Shown piece after piece: positions 32,230 through 41,449 of a stretch of DNA of 50,737 nt. Source of the stretch: Gammaproteobacteria bacterium (lineage in GTDB: Bacteria > Pseudomonadota > Gammaproteobacteria > CAIRSR01); contig CAUYTY010000088.1 of NCBI GenBank assembly GCA_963575655.1, forward strand, positions 1-50,737. Direction: 5' to 3'. The notes under the pieces were generated by a model that did not search any database, was not told the origin of the DNA, and saw only the letters and a list, made by a program, of their open reading frames with translations. How positions within the stretch are numbered: the stretch's first letter is position 1; every line of letters starts with the position of its first letter. The translations under genes and the position numbers were made by a program.

Positions 32230-35200
32230 GCAATACCTTTTCCATCTCTGGTCGTGTCGCGGCGGCCTTTCAGAATTCGGAGATCACCCCACTACTGGCT
32301 CTGGTCGGTTTACTATTGGGGATATTCGGTGTTTTGGTAACTCCCCAAGAGGAGGAACCCCAGATTTCGGTGACCTTTGCTAACGTATTTATCCCATTTC
32401 CTGGTGCCTCTGCTGCGGAAGTGGAACAAGTGGTCGCCACGCCTGCGGAGCAAATTCTATCCGAGGTCGATGGGGTCAAGCATGTCTATTCAGTCTCGCG
32501 ACCTGGGATGGCGATTCTTACCGTTCGCTACGAGGTCGGAGAGGATCGTACCGCAGCCATTCTGCGTTTGTATAACGCGATCTTTTCCAACCAGGATTTT
32601 CTCCCGAGAAATTTGGGTGTAGGGCAACCGCTGGTCAAGCCCAAGGGTATCGACGATGTCCCGATTGTTACCTTCACCCTGTGGAGTGCTCAACCAGAAT
32701 TTGGGCAATATGAACTCTCGCAGGTGGCCCACACCCTGGAGGCCGAATTAAAACGAGTACCCGGGAGCCGCAATGTTTATACCATCGGTGGTCAGGATCA
32801 AGTGGTTCGAGTGATATTAGACCCGGAAAAATTGGCGGGCTATCGATTAGCCTTGGATGATCTGCAACGGGCCTTGCAATCTGCCAATACCTCTATCCAT
32901 GCTGGTGACAGCGTGACCAATAATGTTTCGATCCCAGTTCAAGCGGGTATCTTTCTCTCAGATCCGGAGGAGGTCGCGGATCTTGTCGTGGGAATGCACG
33001 AAGGTCGCCCCGTACGGCTGGGCGATGTCGCTCAGGTTTCTTTAGGGGCGGATACTCCGAAGAATTTGGTTTGGATGGAATTTGGACCGACAGAGGAACA
33101 TCTCGCGGTTGAGGGAAAGTCGGCCCATGACAAGCCAGCCCACGGACGTTTTCCCGCAGTAACGTTGGCTGTGGCCAAGAAATCCGGGGTCAATGCCTCG
33201 GCGCTAACCGCTGATGTGATTAAACGTATGGATCAATTGCGGGGCGTCGTTATTCCTGATGGGGTTGAATATACCGTGACCCGCGACTATGGGGCCACGG
33301 CAAAAGAAAAGGCCAACAAGCTGATTGGAAAGTTGATTTTTGCCACCTCGTTCGTAGTATTGCTGGTCTTGGTCTCAATGGGCTGGCGCGAGGCGCTTAT
33401 CGTTGGGGCTGCAGTAACTCTAACCCTGGCACTCACACTCTTTGCCAATTGGGCGTGGGGGTTTACCCTCAATCGCGTATCGCTGTTTGCGCTGATTTTC
33501 TCAATTGGTATTCTGGTGGATGACGCCATTGTGGTGGTAGAAAACGTCCATCGCCACATGCATCTTAGCCATAAACCGCTACTTTTGGTTATTCCCGAGG
33601 CGGTGGACGAGATCGGTGGCCCGACAATTCTGGCAACCTTTACGGTAATCGCTGCGCTATTGCCGATGGCTTTTGTTACTGGCCTGATGGGGCCTTACAT
33701 GAGCCCTATCCCGATTAACGCCAGTACCGGTATGTTGATCTCCTTGGTGATTGCCTTCGTGGTAACGCCCTGGCTCTGTCACAAGGGACTAAAAGGGGTT
33801 CACGCCAAGCTAAGTGCGGCGGATCATGCGGGGCATGGTCACGAGGGTGGAGAAGAGGTTTCGGCGCGATTGTTGGCATTTTTCCGTCGGTTTTACAATC
33901 CATTTGTCACCCATTCTCGGGCAACACTGAATCGGTTGTTGCTTGGGGTCGCGATGTTGGCGTTGGTTGCGGGTTCCATGGCCCTGGTGGCGGGGAAACT
34001 GGTTATTCTCAAGATGCTTCCTTTTGATAATAAGTCCGAATTCCAGGTCGTCGTGGATATGCCAGAAGGGACCCCACTGCAACAAACCGATCGGGTAATG
34101 GATGCCTTGGGTGCCTATCTTGCTACCGTACCGGAGGTTACCCACTATCAGGCATATTCGGGGAATGGTTCGCCGGTTGGTTTCAACGGTTTGGTACGGC
34201 AATATTATTTGCGGAATCAGCCTTATCTGGGAGATATTCAGGTAAACCTGGTAGACAAACACCATCGGAGTCGTAAGAGCCACGAAATCGCCCGATCGGT
34301 GCGTGAACCACTCCAGGAGATCGGACGACGCTATCAGGCCACCGTGAAAGTAGTCGAGGTGCCACCCGGGCCGCCAGTACAATCGCCACTGGTGGCCGAG
34401 GTTTATGGTCCTGACTATGCGAGCCAATTACGAGTAGCCGGGCAGATCCGAAAAGTCTTTGACGCCACTCCCGATATTGTCGATGTCGATGTTAGTAGCG
34501 AACATGATGCAACCCGTCTCCTGGTACAGGTAGATCGGCAACGCGCAGCTCAATTAGGGGTGCCCGCTCAAGCAGTAACGGATACGGTAACGGGATTGCT
34601 CTCTGGGTTGGATGCCTCGTTTATGCATACTGTCAAGGCGAAGTTTCCTATTCCGATCCGTCTGGAGCTGTCCGATGCGGATAAAGGAGATCCTGATCGC
34701 TTTCTGTCGGTAAAGACTCACAATCAGAATGGCGGTCTGGTGGCTCTCTCGGAGTTTACCAAGAATCGACGTGATGTCTGGGAAAAGTCGATCTACCATA
34801 AAGATCTGGTGCGCGTGGTTTACGTCACTGGCGATATGGCAGGAAAATTGGATAGTCCCCTCTACGGTATGGCGGATCTCCATCAACGGCTGTCAGAATT
34901 GAGCGTAGAGGACAAATTGCCAGTGCATCAGCAATTCATCAGCCAACCAGAGTACTACCATGATTATACGATTAAATGGGATGGTGAATGGCAGGTAACC
35001 TATGAGACTTTCCGAGATATGGGCATCGCCTATTCGGTAGGATTGCTCATGATCTATCTGCTGGTGGTGGGACAATTTCGTTCCTACGTGACCCCATTGG
35101 TAATTATGGCGCCGATTCCACTCACCATTATTGGCGTCATGCCGGGTCACGCCTTGATGGCCGCCCAATTTACCGCAACCTCCATGATCGGCATGATTGC

Positions 35201-35492
35201 CCTAGCGGGGATTATCGTGCGTAATTCAATCCTGTTGGTGGATTTTATCAATCATGAGGTTGCACGCGGGATTCCGTTGGCGGAGGCGGTAGTCTTGGCG
35301 GGGGCTGTTCGGGCTAAACCAATTGCTTTAACCGGTCTCGCAGCGATGTTGGGCGCCTTATTTATCCTGGATGACCCGATCTTCGGTGGTCTGGCCATCT
35401 CACTAATCTTCGGTATCTTTATCTCTACTTTGTTGACCTTGTGGGTGATTCCCATCCTCTATTTCACGGTCAAACGCAAGCAGATGGCCTGA
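32226..35492 (+). CDS. RND-family efflux transporter permease
   Basis: 1,088 residues with the AcrB-type plan: TM1 near 22-40, a periplasmic porter domain (VFIPFPGASAAEVEQVVATP), TM2-6 with the proton-relay acidic pair in FSIGILVDDAIVVVENVH (near 430), a second porter domain and TM7-12 (ALAGIIVRNSILLVDF). A loop after TM6 is His/Gly-rich (near 535-550, SAADHAGHGHEGGEE), which could bind metal. Hydrophobic or cationic compounds are likely substrates, but heavy-metal type residues are not evident. It is coupled to the adaptor by a four-base overlap. Confidence 0.93.
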   Translation: MSNTFSISGRVAAAFQNSEITPLLALVGLLLGIFGVLVTPQEEEPQISVTFANVFIPFPGASAAEVEQVVATPAEQILSEVDGVKHVYSVSRPGMAILTVRYEVGEDRTAAILRLYNAIFSNQDFLPRNLGVGQPLVKPKGIDDVPIVTFTLWSAQPEFGQYELSQVAHTLEAELKRVPGSRNVYTIGGQDQVVRVILDPEKLAGYRLALDDLQRALQSANTSIHAGDSVTNNVSIPVQAGIFLSDPEEVADLVVGMHEGRPVRLGDVAQVSLGADTPKNLVWMEFGPTEEHLAVEGKSAHDKPAHGRFPAVTLAVAKKSGVNASALTADVIKRMDQLRGVVIPDGVEYTVTRDYGATAKEKANKLIGKLIFATSFVVLLVLVSMGWREALIVGAAVTLTLALTLFANWAWGFTLNRVSLFALIFSIGILVDDAIVVVENVHRHMHLSHKPLLLVIPEAVDEIGGPTILATFTVIAALLPMAFVTGLMGPYMSPIPINASTGMLISLVIAFVVTPWLCHKGLKGVHAKLSAADHAGHGHEGGEEVSARLLAFFRRFYNPFVTHSRATLNRLLLGVAMLALVAGSMALVAGKLVILKMLPFDNKSEFQVVVDMPEGTPLQQTDRVMDALGAYLATVPEVTHYQAYSGNGSPVGFNGLVRQYYLRNQPYLGDIQVNLVDKHHRSRKSHEIARSVREPLQEIGRRYQATVKVVEVPPGPPVQSPLVAEVYGPDYASQLRVAGQIRKVFDATPDIVDVDVSSEHDATRLLVQVDRQRAAQLGVPAQAVTDTVTGLLSGLDASFMHTVKAKFPIPIRLELSDADKGDPDRFLSVKTHNQNGGLVALSEFTKNRRDVWEKSIYHKDLVRVVYVTGDMAGKLDSPLYGMADLHQRLSELSVEDKLPVHQQFISQPEYYHDYTIKWDGEWQVTYETFRDMGIAYSVGLLMIYLLVVGQFRSYVTPLVIMAPIPLTIIGVMPGHALMAAQFTATSMIGMIALAGIIVRNSILLVDFINHEVARGIPLAEAVVLAGAVRAKPIALTGLAAMLGALFILDDPIFGGLAISLIFGIFISTLLTLWVIPILYFTVKRKQMA

Positions 35493-35544
35493 GGGGGAAG
35501 GTTGATAAAGAAAAGCCACAGAGATTATTGCCAGGCCAGGTGAG

Positions 35545-35569
35545 GTAGGATACGCATTGCGTACCCTAC
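35545..35569. repeat. Palindrome after the RND gene
   Basis: GTAGG-A-TACGCA / TTGCGTA-C-CCTAC forms an 11-pair imperfect stem 52 bases beyond the RND stop. It could end the efflux transcript. No T tract follows. The rest of 35493-35696 holds only dispersed repeat fragments (for example GTGGCAATTTGGGTTA, similar to 36-55). Confidence 0.45.
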
Positions 35570-35696
35570 TCGGTTAACCAAAAGAACCAAGTTGCCATCT
35601 ACGATTAAGTCGTCATTCCAGGCAAGGCTTGCCGAAATGATGATCTAATGGGTGAGAGGTGGCAATTTGGGTTACCCTATTTAGGACTATTTCTAG

Positions 35697-36272
35697 ATGT
35701 CCGAATTCAGCGAATCTCCTCTTGACCAGGCAACGATGCTTTGTGAGAGTATCACCAGATTCAACCACGCTGTGCAATTACGTAATGAAATGCACATGCG
35801 GATTGGCAAACGCATTACATTTATTATTCGGGTGGGAATGTTTAGTATGGCGGTTGTGGCCGTGGCCTTCCTGCTGTTGGTCTTGGTTCTTTCTTCCAAA
35901 ATACATATTATGGTAAATGCCATGGACATCATGAATGGTCACTTCACTTCCATGGCAGACAATATGAATAAGATGAACACGGTGATTCAAGATATGGATG
36001 GCAATGTCGGGACAATGCCCACTATTGTCTCGGAGATTCAACGGATGAATGTCGCAATGCAAACCCTCCATCAGAGTGTAGCCACCATCTCTGGTAACCT
36101 TGCAGCCATGACGGGAAATGTTGGGCGGATGGGTGGCAACGTAGCGCGGATGACCAGTGATTTCCAAAGGATGGATAGTTCGGTCTCTGGTATTGGTTAT
36201 GATGTCAATACCATGTCGCAGCCCATGAAGGTATTTGACTCTTTCCGTTCCATGATGCCGATGTCTTGGTAA
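35697..36272 (+). CDS. Met-rich membrane-anchored coiled-coil protein, paralogue 1
   Basis: 191 residues, no named family recognised. The first 45 residues are cytoplasmic and amphipathic. One membrane helix spans about 47-72 (MFSMAVVAVAFLLLVLVLSS). The rest is a helical, heptad-like region unusually rich in Met, Asn and Gly (MADNMNKMNTVIQDMDGNVG, MTGNVGRMGGNVARM). It lacks a HAMP or receptor signalling tip, so it is not a chemoreceptor, although the helix pattern resembles one. The next gene has the same plan. ATG 35697 is preceded by AGGA eleven bases upstream. Confidence 0.75.
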   Translation: MSEFSESPLDQATMLCESITRFNHAVQLRNEMHMRIGKRITFIIRVGMFSMAVVAVAFLLLVLVLSSKIHIMVNAMDIMNGHFTSMADNMNKMNTVIQDMDGNVGTMPTIVSEIQRMNVAMQTLHQSVATISGNLAAMTGNVGRMGGNVARMTSDFQRMDSSVSGIGYDVNTMSQPMKVFDSFRSMMPMSW

Positions 36273-36304
36273 CTGCTCAGAATATCTTCCCGAGAATTTC
36301 TCTT

Positions 36305-36844
36305 ATGACTACGCCCCAGGATCCAACGCAATTCATCTACGATTCGATGCTGCGCTTTGAGCAGGAGATGATCACTTACAGCGAGGCGGGACGCCACATT
36401 GCCAAGCGTACTATTAGGATTGTACGTTCCGTCATTATTTTGTTAACTATCATCGCAGTAATTATCTTTGTCCTCATCGGCAATCTTACCAACAGTATGG
36501 TGTACGCTATTGGTAATATGGTCTACATGTACGAGCGTTTTGGCACTATGTCTGGGGATATGAAAAATATTACCAAGGCGGTTACCAGTATCAGCAATAA
36601 TGTCGGAGGGCTCCCCGCCATTGCCAAAGAAATGGTTGCCATGGATCAGGCTGTTGTCGGAATGGCGGGGGATGTAACTGCGATAAAGACCAACATCACT
36701 CGCATGGATGATACGGTCTTAACATTAGGGATGAACGTCCAGGAGATGGCCTCTCGTTTCGAGAGTCTGAATCACTCGGTGTATGTAATGCGTTACAACG
36801 TCAATCGCATGAGTTCCCCGTTAATGGGGCCACGTCTTCCTTGA
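36305..36844 (+). CDS. Met-rich membrane-anchored coiled-coil protein, paralogue 2
   Basis: 179 residues, tandem paralogue of the preceding gene after 32 bases. Similar N-terminus (FIYDSMLRFEQEMITYSEAG versus ATMLCESITRFNHAVQLRNE), one membrane helix (about 45-68, VIILLTIIAVIIFVLIGNL), then a Met/Asn/Val-rich helical repeat region (MSGDMKNITKAVTSISNNVG, MDDTVLTLGMNVQEMASRF) and an ending close to its partner (NVNRMSSPL versus DVNTMSQPM). ATG 36305 is preferred over the frame beginning inside gene 1. Both likely form hetero- or homo-oligomeric coiled coils outside the inner membrane. Function unknown. Confidence 0.75.
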   Translation: MTTPQDPTQFIYDSMLRFEQEMITYSEAGRHIAKRTIRIVRSVIILLTIIAVIIFVLIGNLTNSMVYAIGNMVYMYERFGTMSGDMKNITKAVTSISNNVGGLPAIAKEMVAMDQAVVGMAGDVTAIKTNITRMDDTVLTLGMNVQEMASRFESLNHSVYVMRYNVNRMSSPLMGPRLP

Positions 36845-36875
36845 GGAAACAAAGTCATCGCCGAGGGTAAATTGA

Positions 36876-36910
36876 CGTAGGTTGGGTTAATGTAGTCAAC
36901 CCAACCTACG
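36876..36910. terminator. Perfect 13-bp hairpin between convergent genes
   Basis: CGTAGGTTGGGTT (36876-36888) pairs exactly with AACCCAACCTACG (36898-36910) across a 9-base loop. It lies 32 bases past paralogue 2 and 48 bases past the lspA stop on the other strand. It is suited to bidirectional termination but without T tracts. The GTAGGTTGGGTT core also occurs at 21156-21165, so it is a dispersed palindrome. Confidence 0.6.
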
Positions 36911-36957
36911 TAGGTTCAAGGAATCGGGGCATTCCTGCATCCAAGGCGGTTGCTATT

Positions 36958-37509
36958 TCAACCGTGTTTGGTATCTGTGGTTCCGTGTGTGAACAGGGTA
37001 TCCAAGATCAGCAACCCTGCGCCAATGGTGATGGCGGAATCGGCGACGTTGAAGGCAGGAAAATACCAATCGTGCCAATGGAGTTGGATGAAGTCGATAA
37101 CATAGCCGAATTGGATGCGGTCCCACAGATTACCCAAGGCTCCCCCCAGAATGAGGGTGATACCCAGGGCCTCCGAGATCGCACCTGGGTGCAAACGGCG
37201 CAACCAAGCCACCAGTCCAACACTGACAATCAGTGCCAACCCACTGAAAAACCAACGCTGCCAGCCCCCGGCTTCCGCCAATAAGCTAAAAGCCGCACCA
37301 GGGTTGTGGGCAAGGGTAAGATTGAACACCGGCAACAGTTCTACCGTGTGGTGGAGGGGCAGCGCTGCCTCCACTGTGGCCTTGCTGACCTGATCGAATA
37401 GGACAATTGCCGCCGATCCCCATAACCAGTGTAGAGAGGTGGCATTGTCTGTCTTTCTTCTTCCCATTCCTTTGATTTTCTGGTTCGTACCAGCGTCTTC
37501 CTTTGCCAT
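36958..37509 (-). CDS. lspA: Lipoprotein signal peptidase (SPase II)
   Basis: About 183 residues, four membrane helices. Cleaves the signal peptide of diacylated prolipoproteins at the lipobox Cys. The two catalytic aspartates lie in LWDRIQFGYVIDFIQ and FPAFNVADSAITIGAG; LAHNPGAAFSLL is the family's first motif. The N-terminus is about 20 residues longer and more polar than in E. coli. ATG 37509 is preferred: AAGGGG stands before it and it begins ten bases after the ileS stop. ileS-lspA adjacency is standard. Confidence 0.95.
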   Translation of the reverse strand: MAKEDAGTNQKIKGMGRRKTDNATSLHWLWGSAAIVLFDQVSKATVEAALPLHHTVELLPVFNLTLAHNPGAAFSLLAEAGGWQRWFFSGLALIVSVGLVAWLRRLHPGAISEALGITLILGGALGNLWDRIQFGYVIDFIQLHWHDWYFPAFNVADSAITIGAGLLILDTLFTHGTTDTKHG

Positions 37510-37519
37510 CGTTGCCCCT

Positions 37520-40381
37520 TTAGGCATGATGACGCTCCTCACCTGGTCCTTCGATATTGGTTACACAACGCCCGCATAGGGTGGGATGGGTTGCATGGGT
37601 ACCGACATCGGCACGGTGGTGCCAGCAGCGTTCGCATTTGGGATGGGACGATGGGGTTACCCGTAGCCATAATCCGCCACCCGCCTCTAGCGCATCCGCA
37701 GGCCGCTGCGCCGCCGGGACAAGTGTTGCCGCAGAGGTAATAAAGACAAAGCGCAACTCATCTCCCAATTGGCGCAGGGTCATCCACAATTCCTCCTCAC
37801 ACCATAAAGTCACCTCGGCATCTAACGAGGAACCAATCGTTCCGATGGTCCGTAATCCCTCTAGCGCCTTAACCACGGCCTCGCGTACCGTGAAAACTTG
37901 TTCCCAGCTGGTATGGTCTAATTCCGCATTGGTGGGGTCGCCAAAAAATACCGGTCGCGCATACCAAGTGGTCAAGAACACCGAATCGGGGCGATCCCCC
38001 GGGAGATAGTTCCAGATCTCATCTGCGGTAAAGGAAAGGATCGGCGCGAGCCAACGTGCGAGGGCCTCAAGAATATGGTAGGCCGCACTTTGCGCGGAAC
38101 GGCGCGGACGACTCATTGCCGCCATGGTGTATTGGCGATCTTTGATGATATCCAGGTACAAAGCGCCCAGATCCACGGCACAGAAATTGTGAACCTTCTG
38201 GTAGATCAAATGGAATTGATAAGAGTCATAGGCAATGCGGACCTCGTCTTGGAGTTGGAAGGCGCGGTCTAGGATCCAACGGTCCAGGGACAGCATCTCT
38301 CCGAGGGGCAATAGGTCGCGGCGCGGGTCAAAATCATTGAGATTGGCCAGGAGGAAGCGAGCGGTGTTACGTATCCTCCGGTAGGAATCGGCCATACGCT
38401 TGAGCACTTCGTTAGAAATAGTCATCTCGCCGCGATAATCGGTAGATGCTACCCACAGCCGCAGGATATCGGCCCCCAAGCTCCCGACCACCGTTTGGGG
38501 GTCAACAACATTGCCTAGCGATTTGGCCATCTTGCGGCCTTGCTCATCGACGGTGAAACCGTGGGTGAGCACCCCACGGTAGGGCGCGGCCCCCTCGCGC
38601 ATCGCAACCCCAGTGAGTAGGCTCGACTGGAACCAGCCACGGTGTTGGTCTGAACCCTCTAAGTAGAGGTCGGCGGGCACGGTAAGCCCCGCACGACGCC
38701 CCAGGACAGCGGCATGGGTGACGCCAGAGTCGAACCATACATCCAGGGTATCGTGGAGTTTGTGGTAGTCCTCGGCCTCCGCCCCTAACAGCTCGGCTGG
38801 GTTCAGTTCGAACCAGGCATCGACCCCTTCTTTCTCGATTCGTAGTGCGACGGCCTCAATCAGTTCCTGAGTACGCGGGTGCAATGCCCCCGTGGACTTG
38901 TGGACGAATAAGGCAAGCGGCACACCCCAAGTACGTTGCCGCGAGATGCACCAATCGGGGCGATTTTCGATCATGCCTACGATGCGTGCCTCGCCCCAAT
39001 CCGGGTGCCAACTCACCTGACGAATCGCTTCCAGCGCCTGGAGACGCAACCCGCCTTGCTCCATTCCAATAAACCACTGGGGGGTGGCACGGAATATGAT
39101 TGGGGTCTTGTGACGCCAGCAATGGGGATAGGAATGGCGGATGGTCTCGTTGTGAAGCAGCATCCCACGCGTACGAAGTACCTCTAGGACGTGGGCATTG
39201 GCCTCGAAGACCGGTTCGCCAGCGAAGATTTCGGTATCCGGCAGGAAGCGCCCATGCCCTCCAACCGGGTTGTACACCGGCAGGTTGTAGCGCAGCCCCA
39301 CCGCATAGTCCTCCTGGCCGTGACCGGGGGCGGTGTGAACTGCACCGGTACCGGCGTCAACGGTAACGTGTTCCCCGAGGATGACGGGGACCTCGCGGGC
39401 GTAGAAGGGGTGATGCAGGAGCAGTCCTTCGAGGCTAGCCCCCTTGACGTGGGCCAAGACCGTGTATTGCTCCCGTTCCCGACCGTAGCGCGCCATGACC
39501 TGCTCAAGCAACGCCTCCGCGATGACCAGACGCTCCGAGTGGTCCTTCCCTTGGCCATGATGGGAGTGGCTCGTGACGCGTACCACCACGTAATCCAGTT
39601 CGGGATGCAACGCTACGGCCTGGTTGGCGGGTAGAGTCCAGGGAGTGGTGGTCCAGATCACGATGGAGAGCGGGTCATCACCCCGGACCTTGGCCGCCGC
39701 TGAGAAACGGTTCGAGAAGGCCGATTCGTTCACCACCGGAAAACGCACATCGATGGCTGGTGAGGTGCGGTCCTGATATTCCACCTCAGCCTCGGCCAAG
39801 GACGAGCGACAGTCAGCACACCAATGGACGGGTTTGAAACCAGCGTAGACATAGCCTGCGGCAATAATCCGTCCCAGCGAGCGCAGAATATCGGCCTCAG
39901 CCCGGAAATCCATGGTTAGATACGGTGCTAACCAGTCCCCGAGCACCCCGAGGCGTTGGAAGTCGCGTGACTGCGTCGCGACCTGTTTCGCCGCATAGGT
40001 CCGGCAGGCGTCGCGGAACTGGCGAGCGGTTACCTTGCCTCCTGGTTTACCTACTTCTTTCTCCACCTGCAACTCGATAGGAAGGCCGTGGCAATCCCAC
40101 CCTGGAACATAGGGTGAATCGTAGCCAGACAGGGTCTTGGCCTTGACGATGATATCCTTAAGGATTTTGTTGACCGCATGACCCAGGTGGATACTACCGT
40201 TGGCGTAAGGAGGGCCATCGTGGAGGATAAACTTGGGTCTTCCCTCCCCCATTGTACGCATCCGCCGATAGAGGTTGATGGCCCCCCAGTGGTGCAACCT
40301 CTCGGGTTCACGCTGGGCGAGGTTGGCCTTCATGGGAAAATCAGTCCGGGGGAGGTTTAAGGTGTGCTTGTAATCAGCCAT
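37520..40381 (-). CDS. ileS: Isoleucyl-tRNA synthetase
   Basis: Class I synthetase of 953 residues charging tRNA-Ile with Ile, with an editing domain against valine. The HIGH motif is in PPYANGSIHLGHAVNK (about 57-72). The editing (CP1) domain spans about 200-400 (TTTPWTLPANQAVAL). The KMSKS variant is KMAKS in GRKMAKSLGNVV (about 605). The C-terminal zinc finger is CERCWHHRADVGTHATHPTL followed by CGRC. Start ATG 40381 gives the family N-terminus MADYKHTLNLPRTDFPMKAN; no clear Shine-Dalgarno is seen. ribF, often upstream, is absent. Confidence 0.97.
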   Translation of the reverse strand: MADYKHTLNLPRTDFPMKANLAQREPERLHHWGAINLYRRMRTMGEGRPKFILHDGPPYANGSIHLGHAVNKILKDIIVKAKTLSGYDSPYVPGWDCHGLPIELQVEKEVGKPGGKVTARQFRDACRTYAAKQVATQSRDFQRLGVLGDWLAPYLTMDFRAEADILRSLGRIIAAGYVYAGFKPVHWCADCRSSLAEAEVEYQDRTSPAIDVRFPVVNESAFSNRFSAAAKVRGDDPLSIVIWTTTPWTLPANQAVALHPELDYVVVRVTSHSHHGQGKDHSERLVIAEALLEQVMARYGREREQYTVLAHVKGASLEGLLLHHPFYAREVPVILGEHVTVDAGTGAVHTAPGHGQEDYAVGLRYNLPVYNPVGGHGRFLPDTEIFAGEPVFEANAHVLEVLRTRGMLLHNETIRHSYPHCWRHKTPIIFRATPQWFIGMEQGGLRLQALEAIRQVSWHPDWGEARIVGMIENRPDWCISRQRTWGVPLALFVHKSTGALHPRTQELIEAVALRIEKEGVDAWFELNPAELLGAEAEDYHKLHDTLDVWFDSGVTHAAVLGRRAGLTVPADLYLEGSDQHRGWFQSSLLTGVAMREGAAPYRGVLTHGFTVDEQGRKMAKSLGNVVDPQTVVGSLGADILRLWVASTDYRGEMTISNEVLKRMADSYRRIRNTARFLLANLNDFDPRRDLLPLGEMLSLDRWILDRAFQLQDEVRIAYDSYQFHLIYQKVHNFCAVDLGALYLDIIKDRQYTMAAMSRPRRSAQSAAYHILEALARWLAPILSFTADEIWNYLPGDRPDSVFLTTWYARPVFFGDPTNAELDHTSWEQVFTVREAVVKALEGLRTIGTIGSSLDAEVTLWCEEELWMTLRQLGDELRFVFITSAATLVPAAQRPADALEAGGGLWLRVTPSSHPKCERCWHHRADVGTHATHPTLCGRCVTNIEGPGEERHHA

Positions 40382-40517
40382 GGGAGAGAAAAATATCCAT
40401 TGTTTGAGGTGGCAATCAAGTGAGTACGGGGGCTTTTCCACCCATAGTATTGGGGATGGTATTTATTCCCTGGCGGGATGAGAGTCCTACCAGTTAAGGG
40501 GCATCGGGAGTGGGACG

Positions 40518-40627
40518 CCGTTCTCCGAAACTTACCCATCCATCACGATGACAAATGGTGTTTGGTTCCTGCTTCATCGAGGCTGCCCAGGGAATGGCTT
40601 GGTTTTCGCCAGTAAGACTCCCCTTAG
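40518..40627 (+). repeat. 110-bp direct repeat, copy 1, ending in a hairpin
   Basis: Matches 41313-41422 with about three mismatches. In this copy the sequence runs on into a complete perfect hairpin, AAGACTCCCC (40614-40623) / GGGGAGTCTT (40629-40638). Its first 30 bases are the dispersed core seen inverted at 4581-4611. Confidence 0.8.
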
Positions 40628-41312
40628 CGGGGAGTCTTACGCGGATTGCGCCGCAGCCGACAACTCCCCCAGGTCTCACGACCTCTCCACAGGCTTAAGA
40701 TTCCGTGGAACTCACGGTACGTTGATATTGTTGACTATCCAGTTTGGTTTAGCAAACGAGCCGAGGTGGGTAAAAACATCCCGTGGTCCTATGTCAAGGG
40801 GGGTATTTGTGAGTGTATGTCCATAAAAGAGCACATACCTGACACCAGTCGACTACCCCCAATCCGGTTGCGTAATGTAATGGAGCAGGGAACGCGAGGG
40901 CAATTCTAAAGCCGCTGTTGTTGAGGTTCAGCCTGCCCGCCGGCCTTTGACATTTCTGTAAAAATGTCGGTCTTTCCCGGCTGTCAACCCGTAAGGGTAA
41001 CTTGGCTTACGCCAGTTAAAGTCTCCTCGCCCAGAGCAGGAAGGTCGTTCAGACTAAGGATTGGGTCTTGTCCCGTCTCGACCGTCATTCCTTTCGTCGT
41101 CAGAGCCTGGGACTGGAGAAGCATCCCTGGGTGACTCGCTTTCGCTGCACTTCTTGTCAGCTGCCTTTCGGCGGGCTGGTTGAATCTCAAACTTCTCAGT
41201 CAGCGGAATGGATTCCGCTAGGTTGAAAAGTTAGGCGGCGACTCAACGAGACGATGAGCACCAGACGTGGGGAGGCTATAACACATCGGGGCATACTACG
41301 CTGGAGCACTCA

Positions 41313-41422
41313 CCGTTCTCCGAAACTTACCCATCTATCACGATGACAAATGGTGTTCGGTTCCTGCTTCATCGAGGCTGCCCAGGGAATGGCTTAGTTT
41401 TCGCCAGTAAGACTCCCCTTAG
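41313..41422 (+). repeat. 110-bp direct repeat, copy 2, cut by an IS5-like element
   Basis: Second copy of 40518-40627. Identity ends at 41422, in the loop of the hairpin (CTTAG), where a different sequence begins (AGGATGTCCGGCACAAATTT) that leads into the transposase gene. This places one end of the IS element at about 41423. Confidence 0.8.
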
Positions 41423-41449
41423 AGGATGTCCGGCACAAATTTGTGTTAT

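Larger units (their letters stand above)
40382..41449. other. 1.07-kb gene-free zone with repeats
   Basis: Several frames of 60-90 codons occur on both strands (for example 40548-40826 plus, 40984-41190 minus), but none has a domain, a ribosome site or a repeated codon pattern I can support. The zone is framed by two 110-bp direct repeats and contains small hairpins such as GACATTT/AAATGTC near 40950. It may be the body of a decayed mobile unit. Confidence 0.5.

Noticed and set aside
35697-36844. Chemoreceptors (methyl-accepting proteins) for the che systems
   Set aside because: Although helical with one membrane segment, both proteins lack the conserved receptor hairpin tip and HAMP domain and are far shorter.
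40548-40909. Overlapping plus-strand frames of 87-92 codons after ileS
   Set aside because: They include part of the 110-bp dispersed repeat and the perfect hairpin, with no domain or start signal; more likely decayed mobile DNA.
40984-41190. 68-codon minus-strand frame between the 110-bp repeats
   Set aside because: No recognisable motif or upstream ribosome site; not enough to call a gene.
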